Part shown: piece after piece, positions 1-8,300 of the stretch
How positions within the stretch are numbered: the stretch's first letter is position 1
Layout: each line of letters starts with the position of its first letter
From: Amycolatopsis sp. CA-230715
Lineage (GTDB): Bacteria; Actinomycetota; Actinomycetes; Mycobacteriales; Pseudonocardiaceae
Assembly (NCBI RefSeq): GCF_018736145.1
Contig: NZ_CP059997.1
Coordinates: 7,129,501 to 7,193,500 of the forward strand
DNA: 64,000 nucleotides
Direction of reading: 5' to 3'
Made by a program: the position numbers and the translations under genes
Notes under the pieces: model-generated
Seen by the model: only the letters and a program-made list of their open reading frames with translations
Database searches by the model: none
What the model was told of the DNA's origin: nothing

Positions 1-533
1 CGCTCCGGCTCTTCACGGACCGGAAAAGCGGTATCTTCGAGCGGTTCCGGTCCATGCCGATCGCGCGGTCCTCCGTGCTGTGGGCGCACGTGCTGACCGC
101 ACTGGTCGCCACCCTGGTTTCCCTGGTGGTCGTCGTGGGTGTCGCACTGCTCATGGGGTTTCGCTCCGGAGCGGGGGTGCTGTCGTGGCTCGCGGTCGCC
201 GGCGTCCTGGTCCTGTTCACGCTGGCGTTGACCTGGCTCGCGATCGTCGCCGGTCTTTCCGCGAAGTCCGTGGACGGCGCGAGCGCGTTCTCCTACCCGC
301 TGATCTTCCTGCCGTTCCTCAGTTCGGCATTCGTGCCGACCAGCACCATGCCCGGCCCGGTGCGCGCCTTCGCCGAACACCAACCGGTGACCGCGATCGT
401 CGACGCCCTCCACCACCTGTTCACCCAGCAGGCTGCCGGTGCCGACATCTGGATCGCCGTTGCCTGGTGCACCGGCATCCTCGTCGTCACCTACCTCGCC
501 GCCACCGTGGCTTTCCGCCGCGAGGTTTCCTGA
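1..533 (+). CDS. ABC-2 type transporter permease, DrrB-like (5' end outside window)
   Basis: This is the C-terminal part of an ABC exporter membrane subunit. The open frame runs in from the left edge (first full codon at base 3) and reads DRKSGIFERFRSMPIARS just before the first internal ATG at 54. That is the usual cytoplasmic loop of DrrB/ABC-2 permeases, so the ATG at 54 is not the real start. At least four hydrophobic segments follow, and the family motif around FLSSAFVPTSTMPGPVR and HQPVTAIVDAL is present near the end. Such permeases pair with a DrrA-like ATPase to export drugs or lipids; that gene would lie upstream, outside the window. The neighbouring two-component pair is a plausible regulator, but this is inference. 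The family call is firm; the substrate is unknown. Confidence 0.85.
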   Translation, partial: LRLFTDRKSGIFERFRSMPIARSSVLWAHVLTALVATLVSLVVVVGVALLMGFRSGAGVLSWLAVAGVLVLFTLALTWLAIVAGLSAKSVDGASAFSYPLIFLPFLSSAFVPTSTMPGPVRAFAEHQPVTAIVDALHHLFTQQAAGADIWIAVAWCTGILVVTYLAATVAFRREVS

Positions 534-602
534 CCGTGCCGCCGATGGTCGGGAATTGATCGCGAAGCCAGGTCCGTCCCGTTGCGGGAATGTTGTGGGT
601 TC

Positions 603-1757
603 TCAGTGGCAGGCCTGTTGTTCCGGCGTGCAGAACGTGACCTCGGGGTACCGCGGCGATGGCCGGTCCAGCAGGGGGCGCGGCCGGTCGCGCAGGTGCC
701 GGTCGAAGAAGGCGGCGACGTAGGGGCGGATGATCTCCGCGGACCGGGTTCCGGCCAGCTTGCTGCCGAAGTCGAGGCCAAGCTGCTGGGTCAGCAGGTC
801 GTAGTCGGCGAACGAGGCGTGCACCGCTCCGGTCACCTTGAACCAGCGCTTCCACCCGGTCAGGCGTCGCCAGTCCCGGTTCAGGGTGGCGTCGTCGGCG
901 TTCTGGGTGAAGAACAGGAACGGCCGCGACAGCCCGCTTTCGGGCAGTGGCTTGAACATCGTGCCGTCCAGGTCGGCGCCCGCACGGACCCTCGGGTCGG
1001 TCAGCATGGTCTCGCCGACGCTCGCGCCGCCGAGGGACATGCCCGCCATCGCGATCCGCGACGGATCGATCAGCGCGCCCCGCTTGCCGATCAGCTCGTC
1101 AAGCACGAAGGAGACGTCGCGGGCTCGGCTCTCCACTACGCGCCTGCCGAAGTCCTCGACTTCCCCGTTGCACGTGGCGCACGTGGTGACCCTCCCGTCG
1201 GGGAAGGTCGTGGCGAGGTTCTCGTAGGTGTGGTCGATTCCGGCGACCACATAGCCTCTGCTCGCCAGTTCCTCGGCCAGCGCGGTGAGCGAGCTGCGGA
1301 GCCAGGCCATGCCGGGCGAGAGCACCACGAGGGGATGCCTGCCTCCTGTCGGCCGCACGTCGGTGTACGCGTTGGTCTTGGTCCTGCTGAAGCTGTCGGG
1401 TGGCACGCTGGTGATCCCGTGGCCCTTCAGGAGGAGCTCCGACTCCTTCGGTGTCATGTACGGCGCGCGCCGCTCGCCACGCGATTTCGCGGGATACCAC
1501 AGGGAAACCATCAGTTCCCGCGCCCCGGCCCGCGGAACCCAGGGGTCCTGGCGCGCTTTGTCGGTCAGGTGGAGGAACTCGGTACCGACCGGATGCGGAC
1601 CGGTCGGCGCGGGCAGATACGGCGTGCCGGGGGACGCGGCCGCGGCCGTGCACATGGAGGCGGCGGCCGCGACGACGAGCAGTACGACCAGACCGCGAGC
1701 GCGTTGGCGGAACCGCTTGATCGGGTTGACCGCCGGAGTGGCGTGTTCAATGGACAT
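603..1757 (-). CDS. Secreted alpha/beta hydrolase, PAF-acetylhydrolase/lipase-like
   Basis: This is a predicted secreted serine hydrolase of about 384 residues. I chose the ATG at 1757; an in-frame start further out at 1814 only adds a non-conserved leader. A basic N-terminus and a hydrophobic stretch (about residues 22-42, ending AAAAS) look like a signal peptide. The mature part has the platelet-activating-factor acetylhydrolase pattern: a VSLWYPA strand, the SPGM turn after VVLS, the nucleophile elbow GMSLGG, an Asp-rich strand after it (GADLDG), and a His near AVHASF. Related actinomycete enzymes hydrolyse short-chain esters or polyesters; the substrate here is unknown. It is transcribed convergently with the permease and divergently from the kinase gene at 1877. 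Confidence 0.75.
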   Translation of the reverse strand: MSIEHATPAVNPIKRFRQRARGLVVLLVVAAAASMCTAAAASPGTPYLPAPTGPHPVGTEFLHLTDKARQDPWVPRAGARELMVSLWYPAKSRGERRAPYMTPKESELLLKGHGITSVPPDSFSRTKTNAYTDVRPTGGRHPLVVLSPGMAWLRSSLTALAEELASRGYVVAGIDHTYENLATTFPDGRVTTCATCNGEVEDFGRRVVESRARDVSFVLDELIGKRGALIDPSRIAMAGMSLGGASVGETMLTDPRVRAGADLDGTMFKPLPESGLSRPFLFFTQNADDATLNRDWRRLTGWKRWFKVTGAVHASFADYDLLTQQLGLDFGSKLAGTRSAEIIRPYVAAFFDRHLRDRPRPLLDRPSPRYPEVTFCTPEQQACH

Positions 1758-1863
1758 GATCCCGATCCTGGGCGTCGCGGTGGCGCCGGAACATCGGGCC
1801 AAAGCAGGGTTCACGCCGTTCCCAACCGTACTTTTGACCGATACGGCCAGCGGGCGGAATTCC

Positions 1864-1869
1864 TAATCT
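1864..1869 (+). promoter_or_regulatory. Putative -10 box of a leaderless promoter for the histidine kinase
   Basis: TAATCT ends seven bases before the GTG at 1877, so transcription would begin at the start codon. No Shine-Dalgarno sequence precedes that GTG, which fits a leaderless mRNA. I see no convincing -35 box. Confidence 0.45.
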
Positions 1870-1876
1870 GCACCAC

Positions 1877-3019
1877 GTGGATATTCGGTCGACCGGTCTG
1901 CCGCGCGTCGCGGCCGATGCGGGGCTCATCGTCGTGCACGCCGCGGCGCTGGTCGTCACGGCGGTCGCGGTCGCGAACAGCTGGGGCGGCGGCTACTGGG
2001 TGTTCGGCTGTGCCGCCGGGCTGGTGATGGGCGTGCTCGCCCTGGCGCGGCACCGCCACCCTCGATGGGCCGCCGGTGTGGCGCTCGCCGTCGCAGGGAC
2101 CGCGGTCGCGGTCGCCCGGATCGCCCACCTGCCTGCCGAGCCGGGGCCCGCCGCCGCGCTCGGGCTGTCCGTACTCATCGGCTCCGCGGTCAGAACGCTC
2201 CCGATCCGCTCGGCGGCCGTCATCGCGACCACGGGGCTCGTACTCGTCGTCGGCGCCGGGCTCACCGCACCGGCATCCTCGTCCGGAGTTCCGGCGGTGA
2301 CGACGTTCAACGGCGCCGGCTGGCTCGCCGCGCTCGCGACCGGGCTGGGGCTGCGGCTGCTCGACACCCGCCGCCGCACGCTCGCCGAGCAGGTGCGCCG
2401 CGCCGAACGCCTCGAACTGGCAAGGGAACTGCACGACGTCGTCGCCCACCACATCACCGGCGTCGTGCTCCACGCCCAGGCCGCTCAGATCGTCCGGCGC
2501 AAGTACCCGGAGAAACTGGGCGATTCCCTGGCCGGTATCGAAACCGCGGGCTCCGAGGCGCTGGTCGCGATGCGCCGCGTCGTCGGCGTCCTGCGCGACA
2601 CCGACGACGCGGCCCCTTTCACGTCCGGCCCCGAACAGCTCAGCGAACTGGTCGAACGCTTCACCAGGCACGGCCCCGTCGTGCACCTCCGGTTGCCCGA
2701 CGGCGAACCGGAATGGCCGCCGGAAGTCACCAGCACGGTGTACCGGGTCGTCCAGGAATCCCTGACCAACATCGCCAAGCACGCCCCGCACGCCCGCTCG
2801 GTCACCGTCCACGTCACCCACGACCACCCGGCCATCACCGTCGAGATCACCGACGACGGCCCGCCACCCCCGGCCCGGCCCCATCGCGGCGGGTACGGCC
2901 TGGTCGGTATGCGCGAACGCGTCGAGGCTCTCGACGGCACCTTCTCCGCTGGTCCCCGCGCCAGTACCGGGTGGTCCGTGCGCGCCGTCCTGCCGCTTCC
3001 CGGCCGGGAACTCCGATGA
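1877..3019 (+). CDS. Sensor histidine kinase (HisKA_3 / NarL-type)
   Basis: This is a 380-residue membrane sensor kinase that probably phosphorylates the regulator encoded immediately downstream. About five hydrophobic segments fill residues 8-165. The dimerisation and phosphoacceptor box LARELHDVVAHH follows, with the phosphorylated His at about residue 186. The ATPase domain has the N box VVQESLTNIAKHA and a glycine-rich GYGLVGMRERV near the C-terminus. It starts at GTG 1877, and its TGA overlaps the ATG of the response regulator by four bases, so the two are translationally coupled. The stimulus is unknown; kinases of this group often sit beside ABC-2 exporters, as here. Confidence 0.92.
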   Translation: MDIRSTGLPRVAADAGLIVVHAAALVVTAVAVANSWGGGYWVFGCAAGLVMGVLALARHRHPRWAAGVALAVAGTAVAVARIAHLPAEPGPAAALGLSVLIGSAVRTLPIRSAAVIATTGLVLVVGAGLTAPASSSGVPAVTTFNGAGWLAALATGLGLRLLDTRRRTLAEQVRRAERLELARELHDVVAHHITGVVLHAQAAQIVRRKYPEKLGDSLAGIETAGSEALVAMRRVVGVLRDTDDAAPFTSGPEQLSELVERFTRHGPVVHLRLPDGEPEWPPEVTSTVYRVVQESLTNIAKHAPHARSVTVHVTHDHPAITVEITDDGPPPPARPHRGGYGLVGMRERVEALDGTFSAGPRASTGWSVRAVLPLPGRELR

Positions 3020-3654
3020 CCGCGCCGATCAGCGTCCTGCTGGCCGACGACCAGGCCATGGTCCGCAGCGGCCTGCGGCTCCTGCTCGAGGACGAGCCCG
3101 ACATCCGCGTGGTCGCGGAAGCCTCGGACGGCGTCGAAGCGGTCGAACTGGCCCGCCGGCTCCGCCCCGACGTGTGCCTCGTGGACATCCGCATGCCCCG
3201 CCTGGACGGCATCGAGGTCACCCGCGCACTGGCCGGCTCGCACCGGGTGGTCGTGGTCACCACCTTCGACACCGACGAATACGTCTACGGCGCACTCCGC
3301 GGCGGAGCGGTCGGCTTCGTCCTGAAGGACGCCGGACCCGCCCTCCTCGCCGAAGCCGTCCGCGCCGCGAACATCGGTGATGCCCTCGTCTCACCCTCGG
3401 TGACCCTGCGCCTGCTGCGTCACGTCGCGGACACCCACGCCACTCCCGCCGGAACACTTCCCTTGTCCGAACGGGAAACCGAGGTCGTCCGTGCCATCGC
3501 GCGGGGCCGCACCAACCGGGAAATCGCCGCCGAACTGTTCATCTCGCTGAGCACGGTCAAAAGCCACGTGTCCGGCATCCAGACCAAGCTCGGCGTGCGC
3601 AACCGGGTCCAGATCGCGGCCTGGGCATGGGAAACCCGGACGGTGCACGCATAG
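3016..3654 (+). CDS. LuxR/NarL-family response regulator
   Basis: This is a 212-residue two-domain transcription factor. Residues 5-120 form a receiver domain with the acidic pair (LADDQ), the phosphorylated Asp57 in CLVDIRMP, and the conserved Thr and Lys (TTFDTDEY, FVLKDAGP). Residues 145-210 form a LuxR-type helix-turn-helix (LSERETEVVRAIARG, ISLSTVKSHVSGI). The start at 3016 is fixed by the ATGA overlap with the kinase gene and by the receiver fold beginning right after it. The target genes are not visible; the ABC permease upstream is a reasonable guess. Confidence 0.93.
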   Translation: MTAPISVLLADDQAMVRSGLRLLLEDEPDIRVVAEASDGVEAVELARRLRPDVCLVDIRMPRLDGIEVTRALAGSHRVVVVTTFDTDEYVYGALRGGAVGFVLKDAGPALLAEAVRAANIGDALVSPSVTLRLLRHVADTHATPAGTLPLSERETEVVRAIARGRTNREIAAELFISLSTVKSHVSGIQTKLGVRNRVQIAAWAWETRTVHA

Positions 3655-3698
3655 CCGGAAACGGCGCCGCTGCCCCTTGGGCGAACGGGAACCGCGCG

Positions 3699-4832
3699 TC
3701 AGGCGGTGGGGCGGCCCGCACCGGCGAAGTCGTCTCCCGCCTTGCGGTAGGTGTGCACCTGGACGGCCTGGCCGAAGGTGGGCGCGTCGATCATCTGCTC
3801 GTTGCCGATGAAGATGCCGACGTGGTGGATCTTCGTGGCCGGGTTGCCGTAGAAGATCAGATCGCCGAGCTGCGGTGACTGGCTGGTCGGCACCAGCGGC
3901 ACGCTTTCGTACTGCCAGTGCGCGGTGCGCTTGAGCGTGATGCCCGCGGTGCCGTAGGCGGCGGTGGTCAGCCCGGAGCAGTCGAACCCGAGATCGCCCT
4001 TCTCCTCGCCGTTCCCGCCCCACACGTAAGGCAGGCCGATCTTGTCGATCGCGAACGACACGGCTTTGAGCACGGCGGGGTTCGGCGGCGCCGGGTTCTT
4101 CCCGACGGTGCCGTAGACGTTGGCGGTGGCGAGGATCCGGTGCAGGAACAGGGGCGCGCTCTGCAACGTGGACACGCCCTGCCACCACGCCTCGCCCTTC
4201 GCGAGATCGCGGCCGCCGTCGCACAGCGCCCTGCCCGCGGCGAGGGCGGCGGCGTCGATGTTCTGCGCGTCCGGCTTGCCGGGACCCTGCCACTTCTTCC
4301 ACACCGCAGCCGAAAGCTGCATCGGCCCGCTGGCGTCCTTTGTGGACACTACGTGGCCGTAGAAGTCGCGCACCTCGAGCGCGCCGATCGGCTTGCTGAC
4401 GCGGCCGTCGGCGCCGAGCTGCCCGCCGCCGGCGCGGCCGTGATCGGTGGTGACCTTGCCGACCGCCGCGAGCGTCACCCACGAAAGGTGGCAGCCTGGC
4501 TGGTCCTTCGACAGTGCCACGGTGGCCTTCGCGTAACCGGTCATCGCGCGCTCGGGGATGTCGAGCCACCCGGCGACCTTCGTGACCCAGCCCTCGAACT
4601 CCTGCCCCTCCTTGGGCGGCACCGGCTGGGGCGCGGCCTGCGGCGGCATCGTCGGCGGCTCGGCGGGCGCCGGCGGCGCCGCGCTCGCGGTGCTCGCGAC
4701 CGGTTCGGTCTGCTGGGGCGCCACCGCGATCACCACGGCGAGCGCGGCGATGGCCACCACGGCGGCGCCGAGGATCACCAGCCGTTTGCGCAGCGGGTTC
4801 GACGCGGCCTCGTCCGGCAGCGGTTCGGTCAT
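3699..4832 (-). CDS. Membrane-anchored NlpC/P60 peptidase with degenerate transglycosylase-like domain
   Basis: This is a 377-residue cell-wall enzyme. Residues 17-40 are a single hydrophobic anchor, followed by a Pro/Ala-rich linker (about 45-75). Residues 80-235 resemble a MltB/SLT-type lytic transglycosylase: LAAVGKVTTDHGR, SGPMQLSAAVW and NIDAAALAAGRALC are recognisable. The Glu normally found in the VES/IES-N-HG motif reads Thr here, so this domain may not cleave. The C-terminal NlpC/P60 domain (about 265-377) has Cys285 in FDCSGL and a His at about 336-337 in HHVGIFIG, the usual catalytic pair for cleaving peptidoglycan stem peptides. Its ATG overlaps the stop of the nucleoside hydrolase gene by four bases, so it is the second gene of that operon. 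Confidence 0.85.
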   Translation of the reverse strand: MTEPLPDEAASNPLRKRLVILGAAVVAIAALAVVIAVAPQQTEPVASTASAAPPAPAEPPTMPPQAAPQPVPPKEGQEFEGWVTKVAGWLDIPERAMTGYAKATVALSKDQPGCHLSWVTLAAVGKVTTDHGRAGGGQLGADGRVSKPIGALEVRDFYGHVVSTKDASGPMQLSAAVWKKWQGPGKPDAQNIDAAALAAGRALCDGGRDLAKGEAWWQGVSTLQSAPLFLHRILATANVYGTVGKNPAPPNPAVLKAVSFAIDKIGLPYVWGGNGEEKGDLGFDCSGLTTAAYGTAGITLKRTAHWQYESVPLVPTSQSPQLGDLIFYGNPATKIHHVGIFIGNEQMIDAPTFGQAVQVHTYRKAGDDFAGAGRPTA

Positions 4833-5779
4833 CGGCTGCCTCCGGTGATGCCGTCCAGCATGAAGGAGCGGAGCCCGTCGAAATCGGTGTCCAGCGCGAT
4901 GGCGACGACGCGTGCCGAGGACTCGCGCCGTGGGGTCCGCCGGTCGGCGAGCGTCGCGCCGCGTGCCGGTCCGAGCCCGATGTCGACCTCGACGGGGTAG
5001 CTCTCGGTGGCCAGTATGCCCGGTTTGATCGCTTCGGCGATCGCCACCGCGTCGTGGATCACGATTCCTTCGAAACCCAGTGCCTGGCGGTAGTAATCGA
5101 GGTAGTCACCTGTCATCGACTTGAGCGCCGCGCCGACCACACCGGACTCGCCGAGCCGCTCCAGCCACGCGGCGTCGACCGCGCACTGGTGGGTGAGATC
5201 GAGCGGCACGAGCACGAGCGGCACCGACTCCTCGACGAGCACGCGGTGCGCGGCCTCGGGATCGGCCCAGATGTTGAACTCGGCGACCGGGGTGATGTTG
5301 CCGAACCCGAGCGCGCCGCCCATCGCGACGATCCGGCCGATCTTCGACCGGATCCCGGGGTGCGCGGCGAGCAGGAGCGCGATGTTGGTCATCGGCCCGA
5401 TCGGCGCGAGGGTCACCGGCTCGTCGGCGGCCTCCAGCAGCGACAGCAGCAGGGACACGGCGTCGGTCTCGTCGGCCGCGCGCACCGGCGCGGGGAGCGA
5501 GACCGCCTGCCCGGACAGCCCGTCCTCGCCGTGGATGCGGCGGGCGAAGTCCGGGTTCGCGCGCACGAGCGGGCGTTCCGCGCCCTGCGCCACCGGCACG
5601 TCGGGGCGCCCGCACAGCTGCAGCAGGCCGCGCGCGTTGCGGGTGGTGGTCGCGACCGGCACGTTGCCGAACACCGTGGTCACGCCCAGCAGGTCGACGT
5701 CGGGGTTGAGCGCGGCCAGCGCGATCGCCAGCGCGTCGTCGACGCCGGGATCGGTGTCGATGATCAGCTTCACGCCCAT
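4829..5779 (-). CDS. Inosine/uridine-preferring nucleoside hydrolase (IunH family)
   Basis: This is a 316-residue nucleoside N-ribohydrolase, predicted to split nucleosides into base and ribose for salvage. The Ca2+-binding fingerprint DTDPGVDDA is at residues 8-16. Further family motifs are GPMTNIALLLAAHP, VAMGGALG followed by EFNIWADPEAAH, and HDAVAIAEA near the C-terminus. The open frame continues upstream, but the family fingerprint starts right after ATG 5779, which sets the start. It is translated just before, and overlapping, the NlpC/P60 gene. That pairing is odd because the two activities have no evident shared pathway. Confidence 0.92.
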   Translation of the reverse strand: MGVKLIIDTDPGVDDALAIALAALNPDVDLLGVTTVFGNVPVATTTRNARGLLQLCGRPDVPVAQGAERPLVRANPDFARRIHGEDGLSGQAVSLPAPVRAADETDAVSLLLSLLEAADEPVTLAPIGPMTNIALLLAAHPGIRSKIGRIVAMGGALGFGNITPVAEFNIWADPEAAHRVLVEESVPLVLVPLDLTHQCAVDAAWLERLGESGVVGAALKSMTGDYLDYYRQALGFEGIVIHDAVAIAEAIKPGILATESYPVEVDIGLGPARGATLADRRTPRRESSARVVAIALDTDFDGLRSFMLDGITGGSR

Positions 5780-5859
5780 GCGTCTCCCTTGCCTCCGGTC
5801 GCTCCAGCCCCAGGTTACGTGCCGGGCACCTGGCCTCGGCGGTGACGTCTCGGCGCCTG

Positions 5860-5865
5860 TATTTT
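5860..5865 (+). promoter_or_regulatory. Putative -10 box upstream of the hexapeptide acyltransferase
   Basis: TATTTT ends eight bases before the ATG at 5874, and there is no ribosome-binding site between them. This fits a leaderless or near-leaderless transcript. The nucleoside hydrolase gene diverges from the same interval. Confidence 0.4.
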
Positions 5866-5873
5866 CTTCTGGC

Positions 5874-6629
5874 ATGACTTCCATGTGGGGCTCGCCCGCC
5901 CTCGCCAGGCTCAAGGCGTGGGGGCAGGCGCGCCGGGATCCCCAGCAGGCGAAGTTCCTGACCAAGGAGTCGCTCCGCTGGGTGCTGCGCAACCGCGCCT
6001 ACACGCCGTGGTACCTGGTCCGGTACTGGCGGCTGCTGAAGTTCCGGGTGGCCAACCCGCACATCGTGCTGCGGGGCATGGTGTTCCTCGGCAAGAACGT
6101 CGAGATCCACTGCAGGCCCGGCTACGGGCGGATGGAGATCGGCCGCTGGGTGCACATCGGCGACGGCAACGCGATCCGCTGCCACGAAGGCTCGCTGCGC
6201 ATCGGCGACAAGGCCGTGTTCGGCAGGCAGAACGTCCTCAACGGGTACCTCGACATCGAACTCGGCGCCGCCACGCTCGTCGCCGACTGGGTCTACATCT
6301 GCGACTTCGACCACGTCACGGCCGATATCACGCGCCCGATCAAGGACCAGGGCATCGTGAAGTCGCCGGTGCGGATCGGGCCGGACACCTGGATCGGCAC
6401 CAAGGTGTCGGTGCTGAAGGGCACCAGGGTCGGCCGCGGCTGCGTGCTCGGCGCGCACGCGGTGGTGCGCGGCGACATCCCGGACTTCTCGATCGCCGTC
6501 GGCTCCCCGGCACGGGTGGTCCGCAACCGCGAGGACGACTACGCCGCCGACGCGGCCCGCCGCGAAGCCGTCGAAGACATGGCGCGCAAGGCGAACAAAG
6601 CGCTGCAGAAAACCCTCGACTCCCAGTAG
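5874..6629 (+). CDS. Left-handed beta-helix (hexapeptide-repeat) acyltransferase
   Basis: This is a 251-residue cytoplasmic acyl or acetyl transferase. After a helical N-terminal part (about residues 1-60), residues 62-215 carry hexapeptide turns of the [LIV]-G-x-x type, for example VFLGKNVEIH, IGRWVHIGDGNAI, LRIGDKAVFG, VRIGPDTWIGTKVSVLKG and VGRGCVLGAHAVVRG. The family-typical ending VGSPARVVRNRED follows. Proteins of this build acetylate sugars, antibiotics or cell-envelope glycans; no substrate can be read here. The C-terminus is a charged helix. The ATG at 5874 starts the conserved part, although the frame is open further upstream. It stands alone between two divergently and convergently oriented neighbours. 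Confidence 0.85.
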   Translation: MTSMWGSPALARLKAWGQARRDPQQAKFLTKESLRWVLRNRAYTPWYLVRYWRLLKFRVANPHIVLRGMVFLGKNVEIHCRPGYGRMEIGRWVHIGDGNAIRCHEGSLRIGDKAVFGRQNVLNGYLDIELGAATLVADWVYICDFDHVTADITRPIKDQGIVKSPVRIGPDTWIGTKVSVLKGTRVGRGCVLGAHAVVRGDIPDFSIAVGSPARVVRNREDDYAADAARREAVEDMARKANKALQKTLDSQ

Positions 6630-6646
6630 GCGGCAGCCGCTCGGCT

Positions 6647-8074
6647 TCACGAGGACTTCGGCACCGCCGGATACGGCACGAAAGTGCTGGTGTTCTCGTC
6701 GACGGTGAGCTGCTTGCCGATGGTCGGGAACGCGCGCTGCGGGCAGGCGGGGCGGTCGCACACCTTGCAGCCCATGCCGATCGGGGTGGCCGCGGTTCGG
6801 TCGTCGAGGTCGAGCCCCGCCGAGTACACGAGCCGCTTCGCGTGGCGCAGTTCGCAGCCGAGGCCGACGGTGAACATCTTGCCGGGGCTGCCGTAGCCGC
6901 CGATGTTGCGCGAAACCGTGCGCGCGATCCAGAAGTAGCTCTTCCCGTCGGGCATGGTGGCGATCTGGGTGAGGATCTTGCCCGGCATGGTGAACGCCTC
7001 GTAGATGTTCCACAGTGGACACGAGCCGCCGACGCGGGAGAAGTGGAACCCGGCCGCGGACTGGCGCTTGGACATGTTGCCGGCGCGGTCCACGCGCACG
7101 AACGAGAACGGCACCCCGCGCGCCTTCGGGCGTTGCAGGGTGGACAGCCGGTGGGACACCGTCTCGAAGCCGACGCCGAAGTGGTCGCAGAGCCGTTCGA
7201 TGTCGTAGCGGAAGCGTTCCGCGGCGGTGTGGAACGGGCCGTAGGGCAGGATCAGCGCGCCCGCGAAGTAGTTCGCCAGCCCGACCCTGGCCAGTGACCG
7301 CGCGGCGGGCCCGGAAAACGCCCACGAGTCGGCCAGTTCGGTGATCAGGTCGTCGTATTCGAGCAGCGCGATCTGCGAAGCCATGCGGAACGCCTGCTGG
7401 CCGACGCGCAGGCTCGGCGCGAGCCGCAGGACCTTCGCGCCCGGCTCGTAGCGGTGCTGCTCGCCAGCCGGTTCGTCGATGCCGTCGCTGGTCACCTGCA
7501 CGCCGTAATGGTCGCTGAGCCTGGCGCGCAGCGAGCCCAGCGCGTCGCCCCTGCGCAGGGGGAGTTCGAGCGCCATGCGCTCGGCGCGCTCGTCGAGTTC
7601 GGCGACGTAGTTCTCCCGTTCGTAGAAGAAGTCGCGCACCTCCTCGTGCGGCAGGGGAGCGGCGGCGCTGCCGTGCACGCCCCTGCCGTCCTCGGTGACC
7701 AGCGCGGCGGTGTTCTCCACCGCGTTGCGGTAGCTGCGGTGCAGCTTGACCAGCGCTTGCGCGATCGAGGGCAGGTTCGTCGCGAGGTCGTTCAGTTCGC
7801 TCGTCGTCGCGTCGATGCCGACCGCCTCGTCGAGCAGCGCTTCCTTGACGTCGGCGACCAGGCGCGCGGTGTCGTTGCTGGCGAAGAACTCCGTGTCCAC
7901 GCCGAAGGCCTGCGTGATGCGAAGGAGCACGGGCACGGTCAGCGGGCGCGAGTTGTGCTCGATCTGGTTGAGGTAACTGGGTGAGATCTCCAGCACACGT
8001 GCCAGATCCGCTTGGCTCATCGACCGGCTTTCGCGAAGGTGCCGCAACTTCGCCCCGGCGAAGGTTTTGTCCAT
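6647..8074 (-). CDS. ramB: RamB-type XRE regulator of acetate/glyoxylate genes
   Basis: This is a 475-residue transcription factor. Residues 8-62 are an XRE helix-turn-helix (LRHLRESRSMSQADLARVL, SPSYLNQIEH). The middle carries an IrrE/ImmA-like region (ALLEYDDLITELADSWAF), and the C-terminus matches the short-chain-fatty-acyl regulator domain, with the cysteine-rich segment GMGCKVCDRPACPQRAFP. Length and architecture match RamB of Corynebacterium and Mycobacterium, which controls isocitrate lyase and acetate genes. It is divergent from aceA across a 226-base interval holding three copies of a GCAAnnTTCGCAA-like box. I chose ATG 8074 because the helix-turn-helix begins right after it. The RamB assignment rests on architecture plus context. 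Confidence 0.88.
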   Translation of the reverse strand: MDKTFAGAKLRHLRESRSMSQADLARVLEISPSYLNQIEHNSRPLTVPVLLRITQAFGVDTEFFASNDTARLVADVKEALLDEAVGIDATTSELNDLATNLPSIAQALVKLHRSYRNAVENTAALVTEDGRGVHGSAAAPLPHEEVRDFFYERENYVAELDERAERMALELPLRRGDALGSLRARLSDHYGVQVTSDGIDEPAGEQHRYEPGAKVLRLAPSLRVGQQAFRMASQIALLEYDDLITELADSWAFSGPAARSLARVGLANYFAGALILPYGPFHTAAERFRYDIERLCDHFGVGFETVSHRLSTLQRPKARGVPFSFVRVDRAGNMSKRQSAAGFHFSRVGGSCPLWNIYEAFTMPGKILTQIATMPDGKSYFWIARTVSRNIGGYGSPGKMFTVGLGCELRHAKRLVYSAGLDLDDRTAATPIGMGCKVCDRPACPQRAFPTIGKQLTVDENTSTFVPYPAVPKSS

Positions 8075-8150
8075 CTCCCGTACTCCTGTCCGCAAGATTT
8101 CCGGCCCTGAACGGTTCAGTAAACGATCAAGTACGCGGATTCTCACCGTG

Positions 8151-8286
8151 TTGCCAAGCACTCGTTGGCAACCTTCGCAAGATGCTACGGAACCTTCGCA
8201 CAAATTGGCAAATTGGCGCTCTGGATCTGTTTTCCCAGCACATGCCATGGTTTCGGCAAGCAGGCGAGTAATCGCAAAGTTCGCAA
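8151..8286. promoter_or_regulatory. ramB-aceA divergent regulatory region with RamB-like boxes
   Basis: Three related 13-mers are visible: GCAACCTTCGCAA (8168-8180), GGAACCTTCGCAC (8189-8201) and GCAAAGTTCGCAA (8274-8286). The first two are 21 bp apart, two helical turns, and the third lies 14 bases before the aceA ATG. They resemble the AAAGTTTGCAAA-type RamB box known in corynebacteria. A separate perfect inverted repeat, TTGCCAA-n7-TTGGCAA, covers 8151-8171, and TTGGC recurs at 8206-8217. I infer RamB binding and possible autoregulation. Confidence 0.6.
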
Positions 8287-8300
8287 CGTTGGAGAGTTCG

